This document shows positions 1 to 8,554 of a stretch of 64,000 bases of DNA, piece by piece. The stretch comes from Rhizopus arrhizus (taxonomy: Eukaryota; Mucoromycota; Mucoromycetes; Mucorales; Rhizopodaceae): positions 186,001-250,000 of the forward strand of contig JAKZZE010000012.1 of the NCBI GenBank assembly GCA_024220505.1. Reading direction: 5' to 3'. A model generated the notes under the pieces. It worked only from the letters and a program-made list of their open reading frames with translations, was not told the DNA's origin and did no database searches. The position numbers and the translations under genes were made by a program. Position 1 is the stretch's first letter. Each line of letters opens with the position of its first letter.

Positions 1-443
1 AAGGAGCGACCCAACCGCAGACCCAGAGCATACTTGGTATGAACCGGGAACTGTACCACAGCCATCGGACACCGAGGAGACACCAGAGCAGAGACACCTT
101 GAGAGCCACGATAGCTGTTGATCACAGGAGAGCCATACAGATTGAACTGGGTCCAAGAGGTACGGATCCTGTGAGGCGGAAGCAACCAGGTTTCAGTGAT
201 GAAGACCAAAGAGAACGACTGGCAGTGACGGAGGAGATCCTCGGCTGTGGATTCTTGAAGCCCATTGGCATTCCACAAGCCGATTGTGAGCGGAATAGAA
301 GATGATGAAGAGGATGATGATGGACCATGGGAGCCATGAGAACCAGAGGAAACCAAAGGAGAGGAAGGAGTTGACTGATCTGGGACCATACCAGATGTAG
401 AGACCAAGGATGCATTATAATGACAAGTATTACTACTCATCAT
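1..443 (-). CDS. LINE A ORF2, N-terminal part (endonuclease start)
   Basis: Partial reading frame, open to the left edge, starting ATGATGAGTAGT at 443. Its first A is also the last base of the ORF1 stop (TAATG overlap). I translated the first ~60 codons: a Ser/Pro-rich leader, then LWNANGLQE, the first motif of the AP-like endonuclease domain. No disruption is visible. In complete copies B and C this protein is 1,185-1,188 aa with endonuclease, reverse transcriptase and a C-terminal CxC..HxxxC zinc-knuckle-like motif; only about 147 codons are in view. It would nick target DNA and prime reverse transcription. Near identity to B implies recent amplification. Confidence 0.85.
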   Translation of the reverse strand, partial: MMSSNTCHYNASLVSTSGMVPDQSTPSSPLVSSGSHGSHGPSSSSSSSSIPLTIGLWNANGLQESTAEDLLRHCQSFSLVFITETWLLPPHRIRTSWTQFNLYGSPVINSYRGSQGVSALVSPRCPMAVVQFPVHTKYALGLRLGRS

Positions 444-1450
444 TATAATGATCCAAAGCTAGAGCGAGAGGCAGGACGGTGATGCTCATAGTCATCAAGA
501 GCCATGTCTTCAGCCATATCATCGTAATGGCGGGCAGTCTTGGGTCGATCTTCCTTAGCAGACAGAACTTCAGATACTGTCTCATCAGAGACAAGGGCTT
601 GCGCCAACAAGTAACGAGAGACAGAGACAGCAACAGGATAGCGCAAGCGCTCTAAAGCCTTGCGAGAACGATCATCATTAATCAGTGAGATAGCATGGCT
701 ACGCTCCTCGACAGAAACAGAGTCAAACTTGGGATCGGCCAGGTTGGCAGGGTCAAGTGGATCGAAAGTATCCAAGGTGGGGATCTTGGCCTTTTCGAGC
801 AAGGACAGAAGAGCAGGCTTGTACTGCAGATGTACGAGCAGACCGACAACAGAGTGAGCAGGGTAGCACACATCCAAGATGCGCCAGCTATCCACACCAA
901 GACGAGAGAGACGACGACGAGCTTCGGTGTAGGTCATCCTACGAGAGCGAGGTATATAAACATACTCGAAGCCTTGTTCACCAGACACAGGCTGGAAACC
1001 ACGAGCAGCAGCGGCACGACGACGGAGTTTGTTCTTTGCAGAACGAGAGACAACAGTAGCCCAAGACGAGGCAGCAGTACCCAAGGAGGGCGAAGGAACG
1101 GACTCTTTAGCACCGTTAGGAGCGGCAGCAGAAGAAACAGCGGTACTTGAATTAGGGGTGCTTGTAGGGACCCCGGTAGTTTGTGCGGCCAATTGGGCAC
1201 GCAGGGAAGCAATCTCATTGGCTTGAGATTGGGTTGTTTCGGCAAGGCGAGCATTCTCACCTCGCAAAGTTTCAAGCTCTAGCTTGAGCTGTTCAAGAGC
1301 AGAGAGACGAGCAGTGACAGCTTGAAGTGCGTGACTTAGACTCTGAACAGTGACTTCGTGGTCGGACGAATTGTGTCCGGCGGCGGCATTCAGGATTTTG
1401 GATCCTCTTGTATTTCTTGTTGTTGACATTTGGATGCAAACTTTCAGCAA
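443..1450 (-). CDS. LINE A ORF1 protein (335 aa)
   Basis: ORF1 of LINE A. The start at 1,450 is the first ATG after the 5' UTR. A second in-frame ATG (MSTTRNTRG) lies seven codons in and could be used instead. Visible parts: a Leu/Glu-rich coiled coil at about residues 45-90 (LEQLKLELETLRGENARL), a Ser/Thr/Ala/Pro linker, a basic patch (KNKLRRRAAAARG), then a conserved region with FEYVYIPRSR and VVGLLVHLQYKPAL, possibly an RRM-like fold (inference). ORF1 proteins of LINEs bind element RNA as oligomers. The stop TAA overlaps the ORF2 start ATG by one base. The mid and C-terminal portion differs clearly from B and C, so A carries its own ORF1 allele. Confidence 0.85.
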   Translation of the reverse strand: MLKVCIQMSTTRNTRGSKILNAAAGHNSSDHEVTVQSLSHALQAVTARLSALEQLKLELETLRGENARLAETTQSQANEIASLRAQLAAQTTGVPTSTPNSSTAVSSAAAPNGAKESVPSPSLGTAASSWATVVSRSAKNKLRRRAAAARGFQPVSGEQGFEYVYIPRSRRMTYTEARRRLSRLGVDSWRILDVCYPAHSVVGLLVHLQYKPALLSLLEKAKIPTLDTFDPLDPANLADPKFDSVSVEERSHAISLINDDRSRKALERLRYPVAVSVSRYLLAQALVSDETVSEVLSAKEDRPKTARHYDDMAEDMALDDYEHHRPASRSSFGSL

Positions 1451-1625
1451 TGATTAAGCAACAAGTAGTGAAGATATCAGAATAAGAGTTGAACCAAATA
1501 AAAGTATAGATCAAAAGGCGTCGATTGATGTAAAAATTGTTGATGGATGGATAGATTTGACAGAGATATCGGCTTTCCAAAAAAGAGTCAAGTTTACCTT
1601 TTTAACCAAAAGCGAAAGAAAAGTC

Positions 1626-1640
1626 GGCTTCTTGGTTTAG
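1626..1640 (+). repeat. 15-bp tRNA-Pro 5'-end fragment at LINE A 5' junction
   Basis: GGCTTCTTGGTTTAG is identical to the first 15 bases of the tRNA-Pro gene at 28,941-28,955. It lies just upstream of the LINE A 5' UTR, in divergent orientation to the LINE. The match ends where the tRNA continues with TGGTATAA. The same 15-mer sits at the equivalent position of copies B and C. Confidence 0.7.
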
Positions 1641-1902
1641 ACGAAGATTTTTATTAATATATATTAGGAGTATATTGACAAGCGATAAATATCATGATAG
1701 TCATACTCAAGTACAAAAAGAAAAGACAAGAAACAAAAAACACTCGCAGAGCACACAAGAGTGAAAAAAAGGAAGGAGCAAAGGCCAATGGAGGCGCTAA
1801 CTACTGAGCAACTCGTCAACACCATGGTCTCCTCCGCATCGTGCACTAAAATGGTTTGGCAGTGGGAGGTAGAAGCCAGAGGGTGGATCAGAGTGCTTGT
1901 CA

Positions 1903-4900
1903 TTATGGAACAGCAGCAGCAGAGGACTTGTCAATCCAGACTTGACCTGGCAGAGAAGACGAGTTGTACTCGATGTCAGGATGACAGATCTTGTCAAAGT
2001 GACAGAGGATCTGACAAAGAGCGGACCAAAATGGCGGACACCGAGCAGAAGCAGAGACAGGCAGCAAGTTCAAGACATAGTCTATGTGGTGGCCCACATA
2101 ACCAGTCGGCGGAACAGGCAAGCAGCACCAGAGAGCAGAAGGAACCAAGGTACAGACCATAAGATGCGAGCGAGAAGTATCGCCAAGACCACAGGAACAG
2201 GGAGCAGGCTTGCCTGGGATCCAACCCATGCGCCATCTGATGAGACGAGACCGGTCAGCACGGGAGGCAGGCAAGTACAGGATGGGATCCACCCGAAGAA
2301 CAGGACGACAAGCGCGGATAAGAACCTGAGGGGTGGACTGTAGGAAGCTTTGAAATTGATCTTGACGATACTTTCGCAACCAAGAAGCAAGATGGGAAGA
2401 TGAAGAGACATCCGAAGGGCAATCGAGGACGATACGCCGCTTACGGAGTCGAGACAGAAGAGACACTGGCACAGACTGAGACAGCAAAGACAAGAGACAA
2501 TCATCGGGTAGACCCTCAGAGCGACGACAGAACTTTAGCACCAGGGTGTCAGCACGAAAAGACATTGACGGTAGATTGGCAATGTGCCGAAGTACTACAG
2601 TTGAGGCCGTTCGATGACCACCGACAAGCATTCGTAAGCATCGGTCTTGCGCACGATTGAGTTCGTCATAGTCCTTTTTTGTAAGCTGAGCAATGGCTAG
2701 GCCATACTCAAGCTTAGGACGTATGAACGCAGCGAACAGACGAGAAGAGAGCAGCAGAGTAAAGCCTTGACGGTTAAGACCCATAGAGTGAAGCTGAGCC
2801 ATAGCCGCCAAGGTACTTGAAGAGCGATGTTTTATCATGGCAGAGACAGAGATACCCTTACCATCAAAGGGCACACCAAGATAAGTAAACTCCTCAACAG
2901 AGGGAAGGTCTTGATCGTATAGAGACATTCGAATATACCGACTTGATGTAGAGGCAGGTGCATTCAGAACAGCACACTTTGGTGGACTCCACTTGTAACC
3001 AAGAGTCAGAGAATGGATCTGCGCTAGGTCCAGCATATGCCGAACTTCGCTAGCAGACCCAACCAGCGCCACATCATCCGCATACAACAGACTGTTGATG
3101 GGTGTGGGCGTAGGAGACGAGGAAGACAAAGCAGCAGTACCAACCAAAGGACCAAAGGGAAGACCATCGGAGACCAGAGCACCAGGACCAGGAGGACCAG
3201 AAGGAGACACCAATAACACCGAGGTTGTTGTTGCAGAAGCAGCAGAACGAAGCAAAGCTGGTAATGTGTTGACATAGATAGAGTACAGGTGAGGACTCAA
3301 GACAGAGCCCTGAAGGACACCTGTACTCGGCACAAACGGATCAGAGACATTGTTCTGCAACAACACAGACACCGAGACATCATCAAACATGTTGGCCAAC
3401 AAGGACACCAAGGACAGAGGAGCAGAAGAGGCGAGCATCGATTGCCATATGATACGACGATCGACTGTATCATAGGCTGACTTGATGTCCAGGAAAGCGA
3501 CCACAGGATAATGATTGTGTCGGCGTCGGTAAGAGTGCATCAGATCATGGAGACAGAGAGCTTGATCCAATGCACTACGCTGGTGACGGAAACCACCTTG
3601 AACTACATCGAGCGGAGGAGAGACATCTTCAACAAAGGGAAAGAGACACATCTCAAAGAGCTTGCGGACGATGGAGGTCAAGGAGATTGGACGATAGTTC
3701 CCTGGCGAGGTAGGATCACCCTTTTTGTGGATGGGGACCACCTGAGCTTGACGCCAGAGAGAAGGGGTATATGACCACTGGTAGCAGATACTGAAAAGCA
3801 AAGAGAGCAGTGGGGCCAGAACAGACTTGATGGGGAGAAGCATCTCCGTACGCAAGTGGTCAGGACCAGGAGCCTTACGCAGAGGGAGACGTCGCATCAG
3901 TGAACCCACACTGTCAGCAGAGAATGAGGGCATACCAGGGTCTTGACTATCGAGGTCAAAAGGCACCATACCAGAGACAGAGGGCAGAGGGTCAGGACGC
4001 CTTGACGGAAGACCGTCACCAGAGTAGACCGAGGCAAGGTGTTGACGCATCGCGTTCGCACCTGCAGCAGGGCCGTCAGGATGAGTAAACCCAACCTGTT
4101 GACGTCGTCGGTTCCGAATCACCTTCACCTTCGACATCGCACGAGCAAGTTCGCCACGGGCCAGAGAGTCACAGAAAGCACGCCAAGAGAGACGTTTAGC
4201 AGACTTGAGAGCAGAGCGGAACCGGGCTTGAGCAACCTGATGTCGATCCCACCACAAGGCCTTGTCGATGCCAATGGCACGACGCCACTTGCGGTAATGG
4301 TGTTCACGAACATCGGCGAGTTCTTGCAAGTGCGCATTCCAGAATGGCTTCCATTGGGAAGGTCGAGAAGAGCGAGAGCCAACCGACTTGTCGAGTGCAC
4401 TATAGATCGCCTCATTCAAAGTGTCATTGAGAGCGTCTATAGGCGGAGCAGCAGAAGGAGGACTTGACTTCAGAGCTGTGAGCTGATCGACCAATGGAGA
4501 GACCAAGGACTGGAATGTGGCCACGTACAGACTACAGACATCGGGTTCCTTCAACCGAGAGAGGTTCCATAGCCGACGGGCAGAAGAAGAAGAAGAAGAG
4601 AGAACGGGCTGCGATGGATAACCATCAGGGACTGCATAGTCAAAGGACAAGGACAACAGTTTGTGGTCAGAGCCAAGAGAGAGATCACTGTAGACTTGCA
4701 TCCGAGGGGACCGAAGGACAGAGGTCATGTTGGTCAAGAAGTAGTCGATCATACTTTGCTTGACTTGACCACCACGAAAGGACAAGAATGTAGGCACCCC
4801 AGGAGCGAGAGTCGAGTTCAGAACAGAGAGACCATGTTCTTCACACCAGCGAAGCAGCACCGAACCTCGAGCATTGGCAGCGGAATCACCCGTTAGTGCA

Positions 4901-5469
4901 CCAAGACGCGCGTTCAGATCACCACAGATGATCGTGTCGTCTGTCAAGGGCAACGAAACCAACACAGAAGAGACCTCGTCGTTGGACAAGGAAGGGGGCA
5001 AATACAGGCAGATGAGACGCAAGGAGCGACCCAACCGCAGACCCAGAGCATACTTGGTATGAACCGGGAACTGTACCACAGCCATCGGACACCGAGGAGA
5101 CACCAGAGCAGAGACACCTTGAGAGCCACGATAGCTGTTGATCACAGGAGAGCCATACAGGTTGAACTGGGTCCAAGAGGTACGGATCCTGTGAGGCGGA
5201 AGCAACCAGGTTTCGGTGATGAAGACCAAGGAAAACGACTGGCAGTGACGAAGAAGATCTTCGGCTGTGGATTCTTGAAGCCCATTGGCATTCCACAAGC
5301 CGATTGTAAGCGGTATAGATGATGATGACGATGAAGAAGAAGAGGATGGACCATGGGAGCCATGAGAACCAGAGGAAACCAAAGGAGAGGAAGGGGTTGA
5401 TTGATCGGGGACTATACCAGATGTAGAGACCGAGGATGCATTATAACGACAAGTATTACTACTCATCAT
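1903..5469 (-). CDS. LINE B ORF2: endonuclease-reverse transcriptase (1188 aa)
   Basis: Intact polyprotein. N-terminal AP-type endonuclease motifs in order: LWNANG (about residue 60), ITETWLL, VCLYLPPSL-like core, IICGDLNARLG, IDYFLTN and LGSDHKLLSLSF. Reverse transcriptase: KAPGPDHLRTEMLL, NYRPISLTSI, FLDIKSAYDTVDR (motif A), GVLQGSVLSPHL (motif B), LLYADDVALVG (catalytic YADD) and FTYLGVPF. The C-terminus has CSCGLGDTSRSHLMVC, a CxC..HxxxC zinc-knuckle-like motif. No RNase H domain is recognised. The enzyme nicks DNA and copies element RNA at the target. It starts inside the ORF1 stop (TAATG), so it is probably translated by termination-reinitiation, as reported for SART1 (UAAUG). No frameshift or stop is seen. 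Confidence 0.93.
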   Translation of the reverse strand: MMSSNTCRYNASSVSTSGIVPDQSTPSSPLVSSGSHGSHGPSSSSSSSSSSIPLTIGLWNANGLQESTAEDLLRHCQSFSLVFITETWLLPPHRIRTSWTQFNLYGSPVINSYRGSQGVSALVSPRCPMAVVQFPVHTKYALGLRLGRSLRLICLYLPPSLSNDEVSSVLVSLPLTDDTIICGDLNARLGALTGDSAANARGSVLLRWCEEHGLSVLNSTLAPGVPTFLSFRGGQVKQSMIDYFLTNMTSVLRSPRMQVYSDLSLGSDHKLLSLSFDYAVPDGYPSQPVLSSSSSSARRLWNLSRLKEPDVCSLYVATFQSLVSPLVDQLTALKSSPPSAAPPIDALNDTLNEAIYSALDKSVGSRSSRPSQWKPFWNAHLQELADVREHHYRKWRRAIGIDKALWWDRHQVAQARFRSALKSAKRLSWRAFCDSLARGELARAMSKVKVIRNRRRQQVGFTHPDGPAAGANAMRQHLASVYSGDGLPSRRPDPLPSVSGMVPFDLDSQDPGMPSFSADSVGSLMRRLPLRKAPGPDHLRTEMLLPIKSVLAPLLSLLFSICYQWSYTPSLWRQAQVVPIHKKGDPTSPGNYRPISLTSIVRKLFEMCLFPFVEDVSPPLDVVQGGFRHQRSALDQALCLHDLMHSYRRRHNHYPVVAFLDIKSAYDTVDRRIIWQSMLASSAPLSLVSLLANMFDDVSVSVLLQNNVSDPFVPSTGVLQGSVLSPHLYSIYVNTLPALLRSAASATTTSVLLVSPSGPPGPGALVSDGLPFGPLVGTAALSSSSPTPTPINSLLYADDVALVGSASEVRHMLDLAQIHSLTLGYKWSPPKCAVLNAPASTSSRYIRMSLYDQDLPSVEEFTYLGVPFDGKGISVSAMIKHRSSSTLAAMAQLHSMGLNRQGFTLLLSSRLFAAFIRPKLEYGLAIAQLTKKDYDELNRAQDRCLRMLVGGHRTASTVVLRHIANLPSMSFRADTLVLKFCRRSEGLPDDCLLSLLSQSVPVSLLSRLRKRRIVLDCPSDVSSSSHLASWLRKYRQDQFQSFLQSTPQVLIRACRPVLRVDPILYLPASRADRSRLIRWRMGWIPGKPAPCSCGLGDTSRSHLMVCTLVPSALWCCLPVPPTGYVGHHIDYVLNLLPVSASARCPPFWSALCQILCHFDKICHPDIEYNSSSLPGQVWIDKSSAAAVP

Positions 5470-6440
5470 TATAATGATCCAAAGCTGGAACGAGAGGCAG
5501 GACGGTCTTGGTCATACTGATCCAGAAGCATTTCATCATCGGGCTGATCGCGGTGACGAGGGAAGGAGGGACGATCTTGCTTGGAGGCCAAGACATCAGA
5601 GACAGCCTCGTCTGATACCATGGCATTAGCCAAAAAGAAGCGCGAGACAGCAACAGCAACAGGATAGCGCAAGCGCTCAAGGGTACGAAGACAGCGTTCA
5701 TTGGAGATATAGGCCATCTTTTCTTGACGTACCTCAAGAGAAGCAGAAGCAAAAGCAGGGTCAGCAACGTTGGCAGGGTCCAAGGGATCGAACTGATCGA
5801 GGATCTTGATCTTTGCTTTCTCCAGCAAAGAGACGAGAGCAGGCTTGTACTGAAGGTGTACAAGTAGGCCAACAACGGAGTGCGCTGGGAACGAAACATC
5901 TAACACCCGCCAGGTATCAACACCCAAGCGACCAAGACGACGACGAGCTTCAGTGTATGTCATCTTACGGGATCGAGGTATGTAAACATAATCAAAGCCT
6001 TGCTCACCAGTAACAGGCTGAAAACCACGAGCAGCAGCGGCACGACGACGGAGTTTGTTCTTGGAACCACGTGAAGCAACAGTAGCCCAGGACGAGGCAG
6101 CAGTACCCGAGGAGGGCGAAGAAACGGTCTCTTTAGCAGCATTTTGGGCAGCAGGAGAAGAAGCAGCGGCATTTGAACTTGGGGTGTCCATAGGGGCCCC
6201 GGCAGATTGTGCGGCTAATTGAGCACGCAAAGAATCAATTTCATTGGCCTGATTCTTGGTCAGTTCCAACAAGCGAGCGTTTTCAAGCTGGAGTTGCTCT
6301 AAGGCACTCAAGCGGGCAGTGAGATCTTGGTAAGCAGCAGCCAAGGACTGGAGAGTGACGTCAGCATTTAAATTTGCTGAGTTTGTTGAGACGGCGGCGT
6401 TGGGGATCCTTGAGCCCAAGTTTTTTCTTAAGGATCCCAT
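5469..6440 (-). CDS. LINE B ORF1 protein (323 aa)
   Basis: ORF1 of LINE B. The N-terminus (MGSLRKNLGSRIPNAAVST) and about 130 bp of upstream leader differ from A and C, while the outer 5' region (about 6,530-6,680) is again shared. It has a coiled coil (LEQLQLENARLLELTKNQ), a Ser/Ala-rich linker, the basic KNKLRRRAAAARG and the conserved FDYVYIPRSRK ... VVGLLVHLQYKPAL region. It is 8-12 aa shorter than A and C because of a deletion in the coiled-coil segment. The stop TAA overlaps ORF2 ATG at 5,469. Role: putative RNA-binding chaperone of the retroelement particle (family knowledge). Confidence 0.85.
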   Translation of the reverse strand: MGSLRKNLGSRIPNAAVSTNSANLNADVTLQSLAAAYQDLTARLSALEQLQLENARLLELTKNQANEIDSLRAQLAAQSAGAPMDTPSSNAAASSPAAQNAAKETVSSPSSGTAASSWATVASRGSKNKLRRRAAAARGFQPVTGEQGFDYVYIPRSRKMTYTEARRRLGRLGVDTWRVLDVSFPAHSVVGLLVHLQYKPALVSLLEKAKIKILDQFDPLDPANVADPAFASASLEVRQEKMAYISNERCLRTLERLRYPVAVAVSRFFLANAMVSDEAVSDVLASKQDRPSFPRHRDQPDDEMLLDQYDQDRPASRSSFGSL

Positions 6441-6644
6441 CTTTTTTGATAAACTTGAAACTGGTAAAAAACGATATAGACTTGACGTATTCGAAAAAAT
6501 AAAATGACCAAAAGATGCGTTTTTGAAAGATGAATCGAATGGTGTAAAAATTGGAGATGGATGGCTTGATTTGGTGGAGTTATCGGCTTTTTTGAAAAAT
6601 AAACAAGTTTACCTTTTTAACCAAAAGCGAAAGAAAGAAAAGTC

Positions 6645-6659
6645 GGCTTCTTGGTTTAG
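6645..6659 (+). repeat. 15-bp tRNA-Pro 5'-end fragment at LINE B 5' junction
   Basis: GGCTTCTTGGTTTAG, identical to tRNA-Pro positions 1-15, followed by ACGAAAATTTTTATTAATATA and then the junction with the next LINE, here opened by a Tc1-like insertion. Confidence 0.7.
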
Positions 6660-6682
6660 ACGAAAATTTTTATTAATATATA

Positions 6683-8311
6683 CAGTAGCGGACAAAACTG
6701 GTGCACAAAACTTTTTTTCAGCTTTTAACTACCATTACCTGCTCATGGTAATTGCAATAGTCATGAAACTGTACTAGAAGGAGGATATACTAGTCATTGT
6801 AATTTATGTATGTTCTAAGCATGACATTGTTAAAACTGAGCGATAAGCGTGTTTTAAATTTATAAAATTTTATATTTTCTAAAAACCGCAAAAGTGGCTA
6901 AGACCTTAGAATTTATATAATCATCTCATCTCTTGATATCGTCGGATGTTCTTCTTTGCATATGCTAATAATATGCGTGTATATCATTTTCAGTAAAAGA
7001 ACCCGGCTCTTTAACTATTCTTTTCCAAAGATCATCGACCCTTTTTGATCTAGTGTCGTATCATCATACCTTTGCCATCAATTGCCACCTGGTATGCTTA
7101 AGCGGACTTAGGCCGGGATTAGTGGCGGCTAAACTTGTAGCACAGAAGCGCTGTTATCAAATATTGAGTTTGTGACATGCGTTGACTTGTGCCTTGTGTC
7201 ATTGTCATACTGAAACGAGAGATTACGAGGTTTTAGACTACTATACGCTAGGCTTTTGTGGTATGAAGTAAGCGAAATATATGTGTATATTTATGAGTTC
7301 ATTATACCATCGTATACCTGACACACATATTCTGGTCCTCAATATCTAATACAGCCTTAAAACATAACAGAGCAGCCAGCATGCTTCATTGTTTGATCAC
7401 CGTGAAAAAATCGCTAAGGTTGCTCGACTTGCTTTCAATATTAGTGTATACTGTCTGCATCCATAATGTTCATATTTGTTTCATTGCTAAAGATAGCAGA
7501 CTTCCAGCCCTCTATTGTATACAATGGCTTGTCGTGATACCACATTCATCGCTTTTTCCGACTTATACAGCTGATGAAATTCTTCGATTCCTTACTTCCA
7601 GACTCAAAATCTAGCTTCCTACTGTGCCTTTAGACTGACAGTCTGCTAACACTGTATCTTAAGGTCCTCAAAATGTGCTGAGCATCAGGAACTGTGTGTA
7701 GCGGACCTTGTCCAAGCTCTAGGTTGATGACTGAACTAATAACTTTTCAGGCTAATAGCGGAATACCTTCATGATCACAAGACATTAAGTTTCTTTCTTC
7801 CCTCTTTCTCCTGTTGATTGTCCATTTAGAGATTCTTGTTACTCTAGGAATATCTGTTGTCGTACGAACTAAGTGTATTCGAGATCTCAGAGTTTCATTT
7901 TTACAGTTGCTTATTTTCTTAAACATATAAGGCTAGTACTTTGTTATAGTGAATAGGGTAAAAACAAAAGGGGGGGCTCAATGGGAAATACAAAATAAGT
8001 ACAGTTTTATATATTTTTTAAGAGCTACTAGAATTTACTAATCTGCTGTGAAATCTGAAAGCAAACGGGAGAGATATGGGGAAAATTGAAAGAAGGCTAG
8101 ACAAGCACTACATTTTTGGCGAAAATTGAAATATGCAAAAAATCACTAAAATGACCTTATGCCTGAGGGATGTCCGGCACAGTTCCGGTTTACATAACGT
8201 AATGTATATTTTAGACTGTCTTTCAGATGGTATATACCACAAAAGTCGCAGACATATGGCGGAGATACAATGTTAATTTTAAGTTTTGTGCACCAGTTTT
8301 GTCCGCTACTG
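6683..8311. mobile_element. Tc1/mariner-like relic in the LINE B/C junction
   Basis: 1,629-bp element bounded by ~30-bp terminal inverted repeats starting CAGTAGCGGACAAAACTGGT, flanked by TA duplications (6,681-6,682 and 8,312-8,313). A second copy of the same element in the opposite orientation lies at 39,605-41,234. Removing it restores the same LINE-LINE junction as between A and B, so it inserted after the tandem array formed. Confidence 0.92.
6900..7900 (-). pseudogene. Decayed Tc1-like transposase
   Basis: The minus strand of the relic holds recognisable but broken Tc1 transposase pieces. A helix-turn-helix-like segment (IPRVTRISKWTINRRKR) lies near 7,830-7,895. Near 7,440-7,520 is GWKSAIFSNETNMNI, where the family expects IFSDET, so the first catalytic Asp is Asn. 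Further along is DLWKRIVKEPG, like the C-terminal region. Stops and frameshifts separate the pieces. An 80-codon plus-strand reading frame at 7,381-7,614 is antisense noise. Movement would need a transposase supplied in trans. Boundaries are approximate. Confidence 0.7.
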
Positions 8312-8554
8312 TATAAGGAGTATATTGACAAGCGATAAATATCATGATAGTCATACTCAAGAAACAAAGGAGAAGAGACAAGAAACAAAAAACACTCGCA
8401 GAGCACACAAGAGCGAAAAAAAGGAAAGAGAAAAGGCCAATGGAAGCGCTAACTACTGAGCAACTCGTCAACACCATGGTCTCCTCCGCATCGTGCACTA
8501 AAATGGTTTGGCAGTGGGAGGTAGAAGCCAGAGGGTGGATCAGAGCGCTTGTCA

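Larger units (their letters stand above)
1..1665 (-). mobile_element. LINE copy A (5' part; 3' part lies outside the window)
   Basis: Minus-strand non-LTR retrotransposon. The 5' untranslated region, ORF1 and the start of ORF2 are present, and ORF2 runs off the left edge. Bases 1-443 match about 5,022-5,469 of copy B almost base for base. Its 5' end abuts the 3' end of copy B at about 1,665/1,666, so A and B are head-to-tail neighbours. The 5' region (about 1,566-1,665) is shared with the 5' ends of copies B and C. Confidence 0.9.
1666..6680 (-). mobile_element. LINE copy B (complete)
   Basis: About 5.0-kb complete minus-strand LINE: 5' region to about 6,680, ORF1 (6,440-5,469), ORF2 (5,469-1,903), and a 3' UTR of about 240 bp ending AGGAGTATATTG at 1,666 with no obvious poly(A) tail. 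Both ORFs are open, so it may be active. It sits head-to-tail between A and C. The B/C junction was later hit by a Tc1-like element at a TA. Confidence 0.9.

Noticed and set aside
1760..1900. Open frames in the LINE 3' UTRs (1,664-1,903 and 8,146-8,555)
   Set aside because: Downstream of the ORF2 stop, short, and not conserved in frame between B and C.
3897..4467. Long plus-strand frames opposite LINE ORF2 (also 10,163-11,119)
   Set aside because: Antisense frames of the GC-rich ORF2, present in both copies for that reason only; no domain signal.
7381..7614. 77-codon frame conserved in both Tc1 relics (again at 40,303-40,536)
   Set aside because: Antisense to the recognisable transposase remnant. 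Conservation reflects the recent copy, not selection.
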